Shown piece by piece: positions 1 through 7,247 of a DNA stretch of 29,858 bases. Every line of letters starts with the position of its first letter. Within the stretch, counting starts at the first letter, position 1. The position numbers and the translations under genes were made by a program. The stretch is taken from contig CAWLAN010000012.1 of assembly GCA_963854815.1 (NCBI GenBank), forward strand, positions 1-29,858, in the 5' to 3' direction. A model generated the notes under the pieces. The model had not been told where the DNA came from and ran no database searches. It saw nothing but the letters and a program-made list of their open reading frames with translations. This DNA comes from UBA1146 sp963854815 (GTDB lineage: Bacteria; Planctomycetota; UBA8108; UBA1146).

Positions 1-183
1 TCGCCAGATATCCGCCTCGGTACACCCTCCTCCGACGGTACCAACGGTGGAACCGTCGGCCCTGACCAGCATCTTGGCGCCTTCCTTGCCCGGAGTGGAT
101 CCGGTGGTCGAGATAATGGTCGCCAGGGCGGCTTTTTGACCCATTTCGATGATCCGTGCGGCTTCGCGCAGAACCTCCAGCAA
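1..183 (-). CDS. XdhC/CoxI family protein, N-terminal part (runs off the window)
   Basis: This open frame is read on the minus strand from position 183 and leaves the window at position 1, so only the first 61 residues are visible. They contain the N-terminal hallmark of the XdhC/CoxI family: a short helix (EVLREAARIIEMGQ), then ALATIISTTGSTPGKEGAKM, then VGTVGGGCTEADIW with the family's GGGC motif. Family members help insert or sulfurate the molybdenum cofactor of xanthine dehydrogenase and CO dehydrogenase-type enzymes. No partner enzyme is visible here, so the substrate is unknown. I chose the TTG at 183-181 because a GGAAGGA Shine-Dalgarno lies 8 nt upstream and an in-frame TGA precedes it. 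The ATG at 144 would cut off the conserved first helix. The gene is divergent from the GGDEF gene. Confidence 0.8.
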   Translation of the reverse strand, partial: MLEVLREAARIIEMGQKAALATIISTTGSTPGKEGAKMLVRADGSTVGTVGGGCTEADIWR

Positions 184-283
184 GGCGGAATTCCTTCCAG
201 ATCTCCCCGTTCAGACAGTCGTGGACGTTAGCAGAGAGGGACCTCTCTCGCCACCCGAGGGGTTCATTCCCGATCTGCGTGAT

Positions 284-303
284 ATCCTTCTGTGCAGAAG
301 GAT
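284..303. promoter_or_regulatory. 8-bp perfect hairpin upstream of the GGDEF gene
   Basis: ATCCTTCT and AGAAGGAT form a perfect 8-bp inverted repeat around a GTGC loop. It sits in the divergent gap between the XdhC-like gene and the diguanylate cyclase, ending 36 nt before the chosen ATG at 340. It could be an operator or a leader stem-loop. There is no T-run after it, so a terminator role is less likely. No convincing promoter pair was found in the 184-339 gap. Confidence 0.4.
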
Positions 304-339
304 CAACTTTCTGCGCCCTGGCCCAGGAAGAAGGTCCGG

Positions 340-1752
340 ATGTCCCGTCCTCTCCTCTGCAAGAGACCCGGTGAGTGGCCTTTGCCGCCGGATCCGGGAG
401 AGTCTCGTCTAATTCTCGATCTATTCGGGGATCCACTGATCGTTACCAGGGGACCTCGCCGGAAAATCATCGCGATCAACAGGGCGTGCCAGTCTTTGCT
501 GGCTTGCCCGGAGGCCGAAGAGATCAGGGATCGAGAGTTGATCGATTTTTTCCACGAAGAGGATCAGCACCGGCTGCTCTCTCTGGGGGGTGATGGAGAG
601 GCAGATCCAACACCGATCCTGATGAAAATGCGCCACGAGGATACCTGGCGCCCGGTTGCAGTGATGGGAGGGCGTCGCCTTAGCCCGAGGGGTGAAGAAC
701 GGTGGGTATACCGGATTCAAGTTCTCGAAGAGAGTGGTGTGGGACTCGAACAGGAGATGGAACAGCACAAAAGAAGAGCCAATGATGCAGTACGCACTTC
801 ATTACGCATATTTCGTCTGACGGAAAAGATACGTACTGCGCCACGACTTTCTACGCTCCTGATCGGAGTCCGGGACGAGGTCGATTTCTTTCAACGTGCT
901 GGCAGTTTGCTCTGTTCCGAGGGCCTGGGATATCGAGATGTGAAAATCTGGAGTTACACCGATGGCAACAAAGAGCTGGCATGGTGTAGCGATCCAACGA
1001 TGCCGAACAAGGGTCCAGAAACCACCGATGATCCAGGTCGCAGACGGTTGCCATTGGCGGTAGCAGGCGGAGTTCCAGCAGGATTGCTTGAACTCAGTAT
1101 CGATCCAAGGGAGTTGAAACTGCTCGAGGAAGCGCCCTTGTTGATGGAATGGCACGAAGAAGTTCTTGGGACCATCGGAGAAATCCTTGCCCTTACTTTG
1201 CAAAACCTGCGACTGCACGCTCAACTGGAACAACAGGCCCTGCTCGATCCGCTGACTGGAATCGCCAACCGGTTGTACCTCGGGTCTCAACTCGAGAAGG
1301 AGGTCAGTCGAGCGCTCCGCAACGGAGGAGATCTGGGAGTTCTTTTCGCGGATCTCGATGGTTTCAAGGGAGTCAACGATGTTCTCGGCCACATCGTCGG
1401 GGATGATTTGCTTCGAGAGGTTTCGTCCCTCTTGACCAATTTCTTCCGCGAGAGTGATCACGTATGTCGCTATGGCGGAGACGAGTTCGTGGTCTTGCTG
1501 CCCGGATCGAATCTACAAGATATGGAACTCAAGGGGCGCGATCTGCTCGAAGAATTCAGGAACAACCGGTTCCTGGATGGGAAAGCCAGAGAGGTCTCGA
1601 AACTCTCTCTATCGGTGGGGGTCACCGCGCTCAGAGAAGGTGTTACCTCGGAAGACTTACTCGACGAAGCGGACGCAGCGCTCTACCGGGCCAAGAGGAG
1701 CGGTCGTGATCGGGTCGTGGTGGTCAGGCCCGATCGGATTGAGGATCTCTAG
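340..1752 (+). CDS. Diguanylate cyclase with PAS-like and GAF-like sensor regions
   Basis: This 470-residue protein very probably makes cyclic di-GMP from two GTP. The C-terminal GGDEF domain begins at the DPLTGIANR motif (near residue 303) and carries an intact GGDEF signature at 379-383, so the active site looks competent. An RESD sequence at 370-373, exactly five residues before GGDEF, matches the RxxD inhibitory site, so product feedback is expected. The first ~130 residues resemble a PAS domain (a DLFGDPLIV start and a FFHEEDQHRL stretch). Residues ~170-285 look GAF-like, followed by a helical linker. No membrane segment is seen, so it is probably cytosolic. An upstream in-frame GTG at 292 lies inside a hairpin, whereas the ATG at 340 has GGAAGAAGG five bases before it. 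Its stop overlaps the rbfA stop on the other strand. The signal sensed is unknown. Confidence 0.92.
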   Translation: MSRPLLCKRPGEWPLPPDPGESRLILDLFGDPLIVTRGPRRKIIAINRACQSLLACPEAEEIRDRELIDFFHEEDQHRLLSLGGDGEADPTPILMKMRHEDTWRPVAVMGGRRLSPRGEERWVYRIQVLEESGVGLEQEMEQHKRRANDAVRTSLRIFRLTEKIRTAPRLSTLLIGVRDEVDFFQRAGSLLCSEGLGYRDVKIWSYTDGNKELAWCSDPTMPNKGPETTDDPGRRRLPLAVAGGVPAGLLELSIDPRELKLLEEAPLLMEWHEEVLGTIGEILALTLQNLRLHAQLEQQALLDPLTGIANRLYLGSQLEKEVSRALRNGGDLGVLFADLDGFKGVNDVLGHIVGDDLLREVSSLLTNFFRESDHVCRYGGDEFVVLLPGSNLQDMELKGRDLLEEFRNNRFLDGKAREVSKLSLSVGVTALREGVTSEDLLDEADAALYRAKRSGRDRVVVVRPDRIEDL

Positions 1753-2183
1753 TCCTCCTGTTCAGAAGGAGTCTCCTTCTGCTCCCTCTCGTGGCGCTCC
1801 TCGTCTGTTCGAGATTCACGTTCCTGTGCCGCTCGTTCATCCCCTTGCCTGGCGATTCTGATCTTTTCTTCGATCTCGAGGGTGCGTTGAATGCTTTCGT
1901 CGAGGATGAAGCGAAGGACTGGAGTTTCCCGTAATCGGACTCTGGAGGTCAGCAGCGCCTGAATCTTCCCGCGAGCTGAGTTCAGACCTCTCAGCGAGGT
2001 TCGCTGCTGGGCCTCGCTCCCCATGATCGAGACGAAAATCTTGCATTCTTTGATATCCACCGTCGGTTCGGCTGCCAGGACGGTGACAAACCCGATACGA
2101 GGATCTTTCAGTTCGGACTGAAGGATACGGGAGACCTCCTCCCGGATCAGACTGGCGACTCGAGATCGCCGGATCGGCTTCAT
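1749..2183 (-). CDS. rbfA: Ribosome-binding factor A
   Basis: The 144-residue product matches RbfA, the KH-like factor that binds the immature 30S subunit and helps finish 16S rRNA 5'-end processing. The N-terminal RRSRVASLIREEVSRILQSE stretch, the ELKDPRIGFVTVL block, and the TPVLRFILDESIQRTLEIEE segment near the end of the fold are typical. The last ~30 residues form a highly charged Glu/Arg-rich tail that makes it somewhat longer than the common ~120 residues. The tail is presumably disordered. Its ATG lies 3 nt after the infB stop, which indicates co-transcription and likely coupling in the nusA-infB-rbfA order. Its TAG stop shares a CTAG with the stop of the convergent diguanylate cyclase gene. 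Confidence 0.95.
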   Translation of the reverse strand: MKPIRRSRVASLIREEVSRILQSELKDPRIGFVTVLAAEPTVDIKECKIFVSIMGSEAQQRTSLRGLNSARGKIQALLTSRVRLRETPVLRFILDESIQRTLEIEEKIRIARQGDERAAQERESRTDEERHEREQKETPSEQED

Positions 2184-2186
2184 CGA

Positions 2187-4895
2187 TTATTCCGAAAGGG
2201 ATTCTGATTCATCGAATTTCCTGCTGGTTTCGATGACCTTGATGCTCTCGATGATGTCTCCTGGCTTGACGTCGTTGTAGCCCTGGATGACAACTCCGCA
2301 TTCGAACCCTTCACGAACTTCCTTGACGTCATCCTTGACACGTTTGAGCGAATCCAACTTTCCTTCATGGACCACCACCCCATCTCTGACGAGTCGGATC
2401 TTGTCATTTCGGGTGAGGACTCCGGTTCGCCCGATGCAACCGGCGATATTTCCGAGTTTTGAGGATTTGAAGAGTTTGAGGATTTCTATCGATCCCTGCA
2501 CCTCTTCGACCACACTGGGCGCTAGCATTCCTTCGAGAGCAAGACGGGTTTCATCAAGTACTTCATAGATGACCAGGTAGGTGCGAATCTCGACCCCTTT
2601 GATTTCTGCTTCGTTTCGCGCACGATCTGAAGCTGTCACGTGGAAACCGATCACAATCGCGCTGGAAGCATCTGCAAGCAGGATGTCAGATTCGGAAATC
2701 TCCCCGACACCTGCTCGTATCACGCGAACAGCAACCTCTTCGGTTTTCATGTTAGAGAGTTCGTTCTTGAGGACATCCAGAGTGCCCTTTACATCGGTTT
2801 TGAGCACGACGTTGATCTCTTTCACCTTCGCCTGATCGATGGTGTCGAAGAGACCCTCGAGAGTGACCTTCTGGCGTTCAGCACGATCTGATTTCGCTTT
2901 TGCTTGCTGCCGTTCTTCGGCGATCTGTTTCGCTTTGGCCGCGTCATCGAGTGCATAGAGTCTGTCTCCGGCCTCGGGAAGGTCATTGAGACCGGTGATC
3001 TCTACCGGTGTGGAGGGGGGAGCACTCGTCACGTTTTCACCGTTGGTTGATCGAAGTGTGCGAATCTTTCCGTAGGCGGGACCGCACACCACGGCGTCAC
3101 CCGGACGAAGTGTCCCGTCCTGGATCAAGGCAGTGATGACGTTTCCTTCACCGGTAGAGGCTCGGGAATCGAGCACGGTACCGATGGCATTCTTGTTTGG
3201 ATTTGCTCTCAGTTCGAGGAGTTCCGATTCGAGCGAGAGATGTTCGAGCAATTCGTCGATGCCCTCACCGGTGATGCCTGAAACTTCCAGCATCTCGGTC
3301 GTGCCTCCCCATTCGACCGGCGCCAGATCGAGTTCGGCAAGTCGAGCCTTGACCTTATCGGGATTGGCTCCGGCACGGTCGATTTTGTTGATGGCGACCA
3401 CGATGGGCACCTCTGCCGCGCGTGCATGCTCGATCGCTTCCTCTGTTTGAGGCATGGGACCATCGTCTGCAGCGACCACCAGGACCACCACATCAGTGAC
3501 GTTGGCACCTCTCGCTCGCATGCTCGTGAATGCACGGTGGCCCGGGGTATCGACGAAAACCACATGAGCGTCTCCCTTATCGACGCGGTAGGCACTCATG
3601 TGCTGCGTGATCCCGCCGGATTCAGACTTGGTGATGGAACTCTCGCGGATCCTGTCGAGAAGAGTTGTTTTTCCATGGTCTACATGGCCCATCAGGGTGA
3701 CCACGGGTGCTCTCAGAGTCAGGTCCTCTTCGGGGTCTTCGAATTTGTCCAGTTCCTCGAGGGAGGATCGAAGAGCTTTAGGTTCTTCGAGGATGATCTC
3801 GCAGTTGATCTCGATGGAGAGGATGTCCGTAATCTCTTCAGTGAGCGGAGAATTGACGTTGGCCAGTTTGCCGTGGTTCATCAACTTTTTCAGCAGTGCT
3901 GTCTGCTTGATCCCCAGAGCAAGAGACAGGTCCTTGATGGACGCTGGTTGTTCCAGCGTGACACTCTCCGGCAAGTCATCCGGGATGACGTCCTGCTGGA
4001 GGCGTCTACGTGTGAAGTCCGATTCCTGACGTCGGGGGCGACTCCCTGGCCGTCCGCGGCCTTTGCCACCGGGACCTCCTCGTCCTGGCGGTCCAGATCG
4101 TCTCGGTGGGCCACCGGTGGTGTCGGTACCGGGAAACACCATCACCTTCTTGCCACTTTGCGGGGTACCCGCAAGAGGTCGAGTGCTGACACCTCGCTGA
4201 GGAGGTCTCCTGCCAGGTGTAGTGGCTGCTGGGCTTGCCCTGCGTGCTGCGGGTCTTGCAGGAGCTTTCGACCGGATGATGAGAGGCCGTCCACGGACCT
4301 TCTTCTTCGGAGCCGCGGCTCCGGAGGGAAGCGGGCGGGCGACCGGGGCGACCGGCTCGGAGGGAACCTTGGGAGTGCTGCCGAACCCCGGTGCCATGAC
4401 GATTTTTGCCGGTTTTTTTCGTGGTGGAGAGATCTTGCTGCGATCTTCATCGGTCAGCCCTGCCGGAGTTGTCTCGACAGGATCCTGCGGCTCTTCCGCC
4501 GGTTCCTCTAGAGGCTCCGGGGGAGGCTCTGGAGTCTCTTCCTCGACGCTGGCAGCGGGACTCTCGACTTGCGGCTCCGGTTCGATCTCCGGCTCCGGTT
4601 CAACTTCCGGCTCCGGTTCAACTTCCGGCTCCGGTTCAACTTCCGGCTCCGGTTCAACTTCCGGCTCCGGTTCAACTTCCGGCTCCGGTTCGACCTCCGG
4701 CTCAGGTTCGGGAATGACCTCAGGTTCCTCGGGCTCTTCATCCTGCATTTCGGTGATGCGCAATTGCGCCGCCATGTCATCATCGACAGACGACATGTGA
4801 TTTTTCACCTGGATCCCTCGATTAGCGAGGAGATCGATGAGATCTCGGCTCTTCATGCCGAGTTCCTTTGCCAATGTGTGTATTCTCACACCCAA
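2187..4895 (-). CDS. infB: Translation initiation factor IF-2
   Basis: The 902-residue protein is IF-2, the GTPase that brings initiator tRNA to the 30S subunit and promotes 50S joining. Residues 1-50 form an IF2_N module (VRIHTLAKELGMKSRDLIDL). A long low-complexity linker follows, including a Pro-Glu repeat and a Gly/Arg-rich basic stretch, then a second IF2_N-like module around 310-370. The G domain has GHVDHGKT at 403-410, DTPGH and NKID. Domains II to IV follow, ending with the initiator-tRNA binding C2 region (GFECGVVIQGYNDVKPGD). Length is close to the long IF-2 form of Gram-negative bacteria. The start is TTG at 4895, with AGGAGG 7 nt upstream. It lies 63 nt after nusA and 3 nt before rbfA. 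No ylxR gene lies between nusA and infB. Confidence 0.97.
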   Translation of the reverse strand: MGVRIHTLAKELGMKSRDLIDLLANRGIQVKNHMSSVDDDMAAQLRITEMQDEEPEEPEVIPEPEPEVEPEPEVEPEPEVEPEPEVEPEPEVEPEPEVEPEPEIEPEPQVESPAASVEEETPEPPPEPLEEPAEEPQDPVETTPAGLTDEDRSKISPPRKKPAKIVMAPGFGSTPKVPSEPVAPVARPLPSGAAAPKKKVRGRPLIIRSKAPARPAARRASPAATTPGRRPPQRGVSTRPLAGTPQSGKKVMVFPGTDTTGGPPRRSGPPGRGGPGGKGRGRPGSRPRRQESDFTRRRLQQDVIPDDLPESVTLEQPASIKDLSLALGIKQTALLKKLMNHGKLANVNSPLTEEITDILSIEINCEIILEEPKALRSSLEELDKFEDPEEDLTLRAPVVTLMGHVDHGKTTLLDRIRESSITKSESGGITQHMSAYRVDKGDAHVVFVDTPGHRAFTSMRARGANVTDVVVLVVAADDGPMPQTEEAIEHARAAEVPIVVAINKIDRAGANPDKVKARLAELDLAPVEWGGTTEMLEVSGITGEGIDELLEHLSLESELLELRANPNKNAIGTVLDSRASTGEGNVITALIQDGTLRPGDAVVCGPAYGKIRTLRSTNGENVTSAPPSTPVEITGLNDLPEAGDRLYALDDAAKAKQIAEERQQAKAKSDRAERQKVTLEGLFDTIDQAKVKEINVVLKTDVKGTLDVLKNELSNMKTEEVAVRVIRAGVGEISESDILLADASSAIVIGFHVTASDRARNEAEIKGVEIRTYLVIYEVLDETRLALEGMLAPSVVEEVQGSIEILKLFKSSKLGNIAGCIGRTGVLTRNDKIRLVRDGVVVHEGKLDSLKRVKDDVKEVREGFECGVVIQGYNDVKPGDIIESIKVIETSRKFDESESLSE
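4573..4716 (-). repeat. 18-bp tandem repeat inside infB (Pro-Glu repeat)
   Basis: Eight consecutive 18-bp units lie in the infB linker. The five units from 4591 to 4680 are identical on the plus strand (GGCTCCGGTTCAACTTCC), and the outer ones have one to several changes. On the coding strand each unit gives six residues of the type EVEPEP, so copy-number change keeps the frame. This is a minisatellite within a disordered acidic linker of IF-2, not a CRISPR array, because there are no spacers. Confidence 0.93.
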
Positions 4896-4958
4896 GAAAA
4901 AGCCTCCTGAAAACCATTTGAAGAGATGGACGACACCATCGTGGAGTAATTCCTATTT

Positions 4959-6290
4959 CTATTCCTCTTCGGAATCGACACTTTCCATTATCTCCTGGAT
5001 CTTTTCGATGATGAGTCTCGCCGAATCTTCATCGAGCCCCTCGATCTGAGCCAGCCCTTTGACATCTGCTTCCAGCAATGCTTCGGTACTGTCGAGCTGG
5101 GCCTCGACCAGTTTGTCCGCAATCTCTTCCGTGACGCCTGGCAGATCTTCCAGTCCCATGACCACGGCATCCTCACCGTATTCCTCGGCGATTTCCTCTG
5201 CAGTTGGTTCTCCTTTGTCGAACAGTTGATCAAGAGGATTGACCACCTCGGTCTCGGATCCATTTGCACCGGCAACCTGGGCGAGGCGCTCCCCGAAGAT
5301 CTGCTCAACTCGACTCTCGATACCTCGGGCACGCAGTTGTGCCAGTTCCTCTTCGGTGATGGCGCAGATGTTCAGTTCCCAGCCGGACAGTTTGGAGGCA
5401 AGCCTGACGTTTTGCCCTTTGCGACCGATAGCGAGAGATTGCTGATCCTCGGTCACATAGACATTTGCGGTCATCGTATCGTAGTCCAGTGCAATCGAGG
5501 CAATCTCTGCAGGTTTGAGCGCCTCGGGGATGAGGACCTCTACCGATTCGTTCCAGCGCACGACATCGATTTTCTCGCCGTTGAGTTCGTCGGTGACATT
5601 ACGGATCCTGGACCCTTTGACCCCGATACAGGCGCCAACGCAATCCACGTTCGAATCGAGAGTAGCGACGGCGATCTTGGTTCGATTACCGGCTTCTCTG
5701 GCCACAACTTTGATCTCGACGACGTAATCCGCAACTTCAGGTATTTCTTGCTCGAACAGGCGTCGGACCAGGTCGGGAGAACCGCGGGAGACCAGTAGTT
5801 GGACTCGCGTCGGTTGCAGGTTGACCTCCTTGAGGACCACCTTGATCCGGTCCCCCTCTTTCCATTCTTCGAGATGAGATTGCTCCCCTCGAGGCATGAA
5901 TCCCTCGGCACGGCTACCAAGAGTGATGACGAGACCTCCACCCTTGCGGCTGGCCACGGTACCGTTGAACATCTCGCCGACACGGTCGACATACTCCTTG
6001 TAAATCACCTCGCGCTCAGCTTCGCGGATCTTCTGAAAGAGTACCTGTTTGCCGGCTCCGGCAGCGATTCGACCAAGGACCTCCCGGGGATCAAATCCCA
6101 CGCCATCGCAGATGGCGCTGATGGTTCCAGAATCGCGGTCGATGTTGACCTCGATTCCTTCTTCCTGGTCAAAACTCTTCTGGGCAGCGGAGACGAGGGC
6201 CAACTCGATGCCCGTGAAGATCACCTCTTTGCTGACCTGTCGATCGCGATGAATCGTGTCGACGAAGCGCAGGATCTCTTCACTCACCAT
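4959..6290 (-). CDS. nusA: Transcription termination/antitermination factor NusA
   Basis: The 443-residue product is NusA, which binds RNA polymerase and nascent RNA to control pausing, termination and antitermination. The N-terminal polymerase-binding domain (RQVSKEVIFTGIELALVSAA) is followed by an S1 domain around 130-200 and by KH1 (CVGACIGVKGSRIRNV) and KH2 (AIGRKGQNVRLASKLSGWEL) RNA-binding motifs. The C-terminal ~70 residues are acidic with helix-hairpin-helix character (LEDLPGVTEEIADKL, LAQIEGLDEDSARLI). The start is ambiguous: TTG 6293, ATG 6290 and GTG 6287 are consecutive after AAGGAG. I chose ATG 6290, although GTG 6287 has the better spacing. The gene heads nusA-infB-rbfA. No rimP homologue is recognisable upstream, where a promoter candidate and a long leader lie instead. 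Confidence 0.96.
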   Translation of the reverse strand: MVSEEILRFVDTIHRDRQVSKEVIFTGIELALVSAAQKSFDQEEGIEVNIDRDSGTISAICDGVGFDPREVLGRIAAGAGKQVLFQKIREAEREVIYKEYVDRVGEMFNGTVASRKGGGLVITLGSRAEGFMPRGEQSHLEEWKEGDRIKVVLKEVNLQPTRVQLLVSRGSPDLVRRLFEQEIPEVADYVVEIKVVAREAGNRTKIAVATLDSNVDCVGACIGVKGSRIRNVTDELNGEKIDVVRWNESVEVLIPEALKPAEIASIALDYDTMTANVYVTEDQQSLAIGRKGQNVRLASKLSGWELNICAITEEELAQLRARGIESRVEQIFGERLAQVAGANGSETEVVNPLDQLFDKGEPTAEEIAEEYGEDAVVMGLEDLPGVTEEIADKLVEAQLDSTEALLEADVKGLAQIEGLDEDSARLIIEKIQEIMESVDSEEE

Positions 6291-6604
6291 CAACTCCTTC
6301 TAATGGTTCTCGCACCCGGGCGTCCTCACTCAGCAACGCGAGGGGTTTGCTGCTGTGGCAAGCCACTCCTGTGTTTCTGGACATTCCCACAAGCGCGCCT
6401 TACCTTCGTCACGAGACCGACACAGCACTGGTTCCCGTGTTCCTCCGACCAGCAATCCTGATCGGCACCTCCTGATCGGAAACGGTCTCTGGCTGTGAAG
6501 GGGGGCCGGCGCGAGCCAGCGAGAGTGCAGGCTTCGGACCGACCCTCCGACCAGACCAGATACGATCCGGATGGAGTTGTCGCTTCGCTCCGATCGGTCC
6601 AGGG

Positions 6605-6619
6605 ATGATCTAAGATCAT
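6605..6619. repeat. Short palindrome in the nusA leader
   Basis: ATGATC and GATCAT flank a three-base centre, giving a perfect 6-bp inverted repeat. On the minus strand it lies about 105 nt downstream of the predicted transcription start. The stop codon of a possible 20-residue leader ORF (6616-6678, minus) falls inside it. It could be a small hairpin or a protein-binding palindrome. Confidence 0.35.
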
Positions 6620-6731
6620 GGCACCACAGGCCTTGACAACCCAAAGACAAGGACACCCGGAAAGAGTGTCGCTGGCACGCCTGACACACCTCCTGGGTGG
6701 CTGTATTCCGGTAGCCGGAACGGAAGAAAGG

Positions 6732-6760
6732 ATCCTAGGACACCTCTGCGAGGCTGTCAA
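6732..6760 (-). promoter_or_regulatory. Sigma70-type promoter candidate for nusA-infB-rbfA
   Basis: Read on the minus strand, a perfect -35 box TTGACA (6760-6755) is followed by a 17-nt spacer and a -10 box TAGGAT (6737-6732, four of six consensus bases). Transcription would start near 6725 and run toward nusA, giving an untranslated leader of about 435 nt. This is the best promoter match in the window. It was judged by eye against the general bacterial consensus, which may not hold fully in this phylum. Confidence 0.55.
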
Positions 6761-7247
6761 CTGATCCAGAACCGTTGCTAGAGCCTCAACTGCTTGCATG
6801 AAAGGGAGTTGGGATCTCGAGGCACGGTTGCGAATTGGCCCGCGCCAGAAAATTACCGGTCCATGCGGGTCAAGGCTCGGTTGGCTGCAGCGTTGGCCCA
6901 GAAAAGGCAACTGCGACCCTTCAGCGCTCCCGGGAGACCGCTGGAGGCGCCGGGGGTACGCTACGCGAGCACGTGTTCTGTGCGGCGATGGTTCCGATCA
7001 TCGGTGTGTTTCACCAGCGCACTCGTGTTCAGGGGGCGGCGATCTCGGCAGCAGGTACCGCGACCCTGGCAGCGGAGATCTCCCCGTTCGGTTGAATCGC
7101 TGCTGAGCAATATCCGAAAGTGTCGGCCAGATTGCCGAGAACTGCCCATCAACTGCAAATTCTGCAAAAAGAGGTCTGGAGCCGGACACCCGATATGTCG
7201 ATCATGGAACGGGAGGAAGAGAATCTGCGTCCGGATCGCTGAGAGGA

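Larger units (their letters stand above)
6291..7247. other. About 950 bp between divergent nusA and mcsA with no convincing gene
   Basis: Neither strand gives a protein I recognise. Two minus-strand frames (roughly 6330-6689 and 6326-6910) and plus-strand frames (6794-7288, 6835-7095) are open, but they lack family motifs and well-placed ribosome sites. rimP, which usually precedes nusA, was sought and not found. What can be seen is a strong minus-strand promoter candidate at 6732-6760, a short palindrome at 6605-6619, a 10-bp direct repeat (TCCTGATCGG at 6456 and 6470) and an 11-bp direct repeat (CCTCCGACCAG at 6442 and 6544). There are also two minus-strand AGGAGG sites (6689-6694 and 6468-6473). 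The minus half is best read as a long nusA leader, possibly structured or with small leader ORFs. The plus half must contain the mcsA promoter, which I could not place. No tRNA, tmRNA, SRP RNA or RNase P RNA core motif was seen. Confidence 0.6.

Noticed and set aside
3426..4511. Plus-strand open frame (361 codons) opposite infB
   Set aside because: It is antisense to the conserved IF-2 coding sequence, and the protein is low in recognisable features.
4573..4716. CRISPR-like array
   Set aside because: The units are contiguous with no spacers and lie in frame in infB, so this is a coding minisatellite.
6541..6620. RNase P RNA or other housekeeping RNA on the minus strand
   Set aside because: One short stretch near 6570 recalls a P RNA segment, but the universal core motifs are absent, as are SRP RNA and tmRNA signatures.
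6326..6910. Minus-strand frames upstream of nusA as rimP or ylxR
   Set aside because: No RimP or YlxR motif could be seen. The GTG of the 119-codon frame touches its AGGAG with no spacing, and composition is Ser/Arg/Cys-rich as in non-coding frames.
6835..7095. Plus-strand 86-codon frame from a TTG
   Set aside because: It has reasonable codon use but no ribosome site, no family similarity and a rare start, so it is not supported as a gene.
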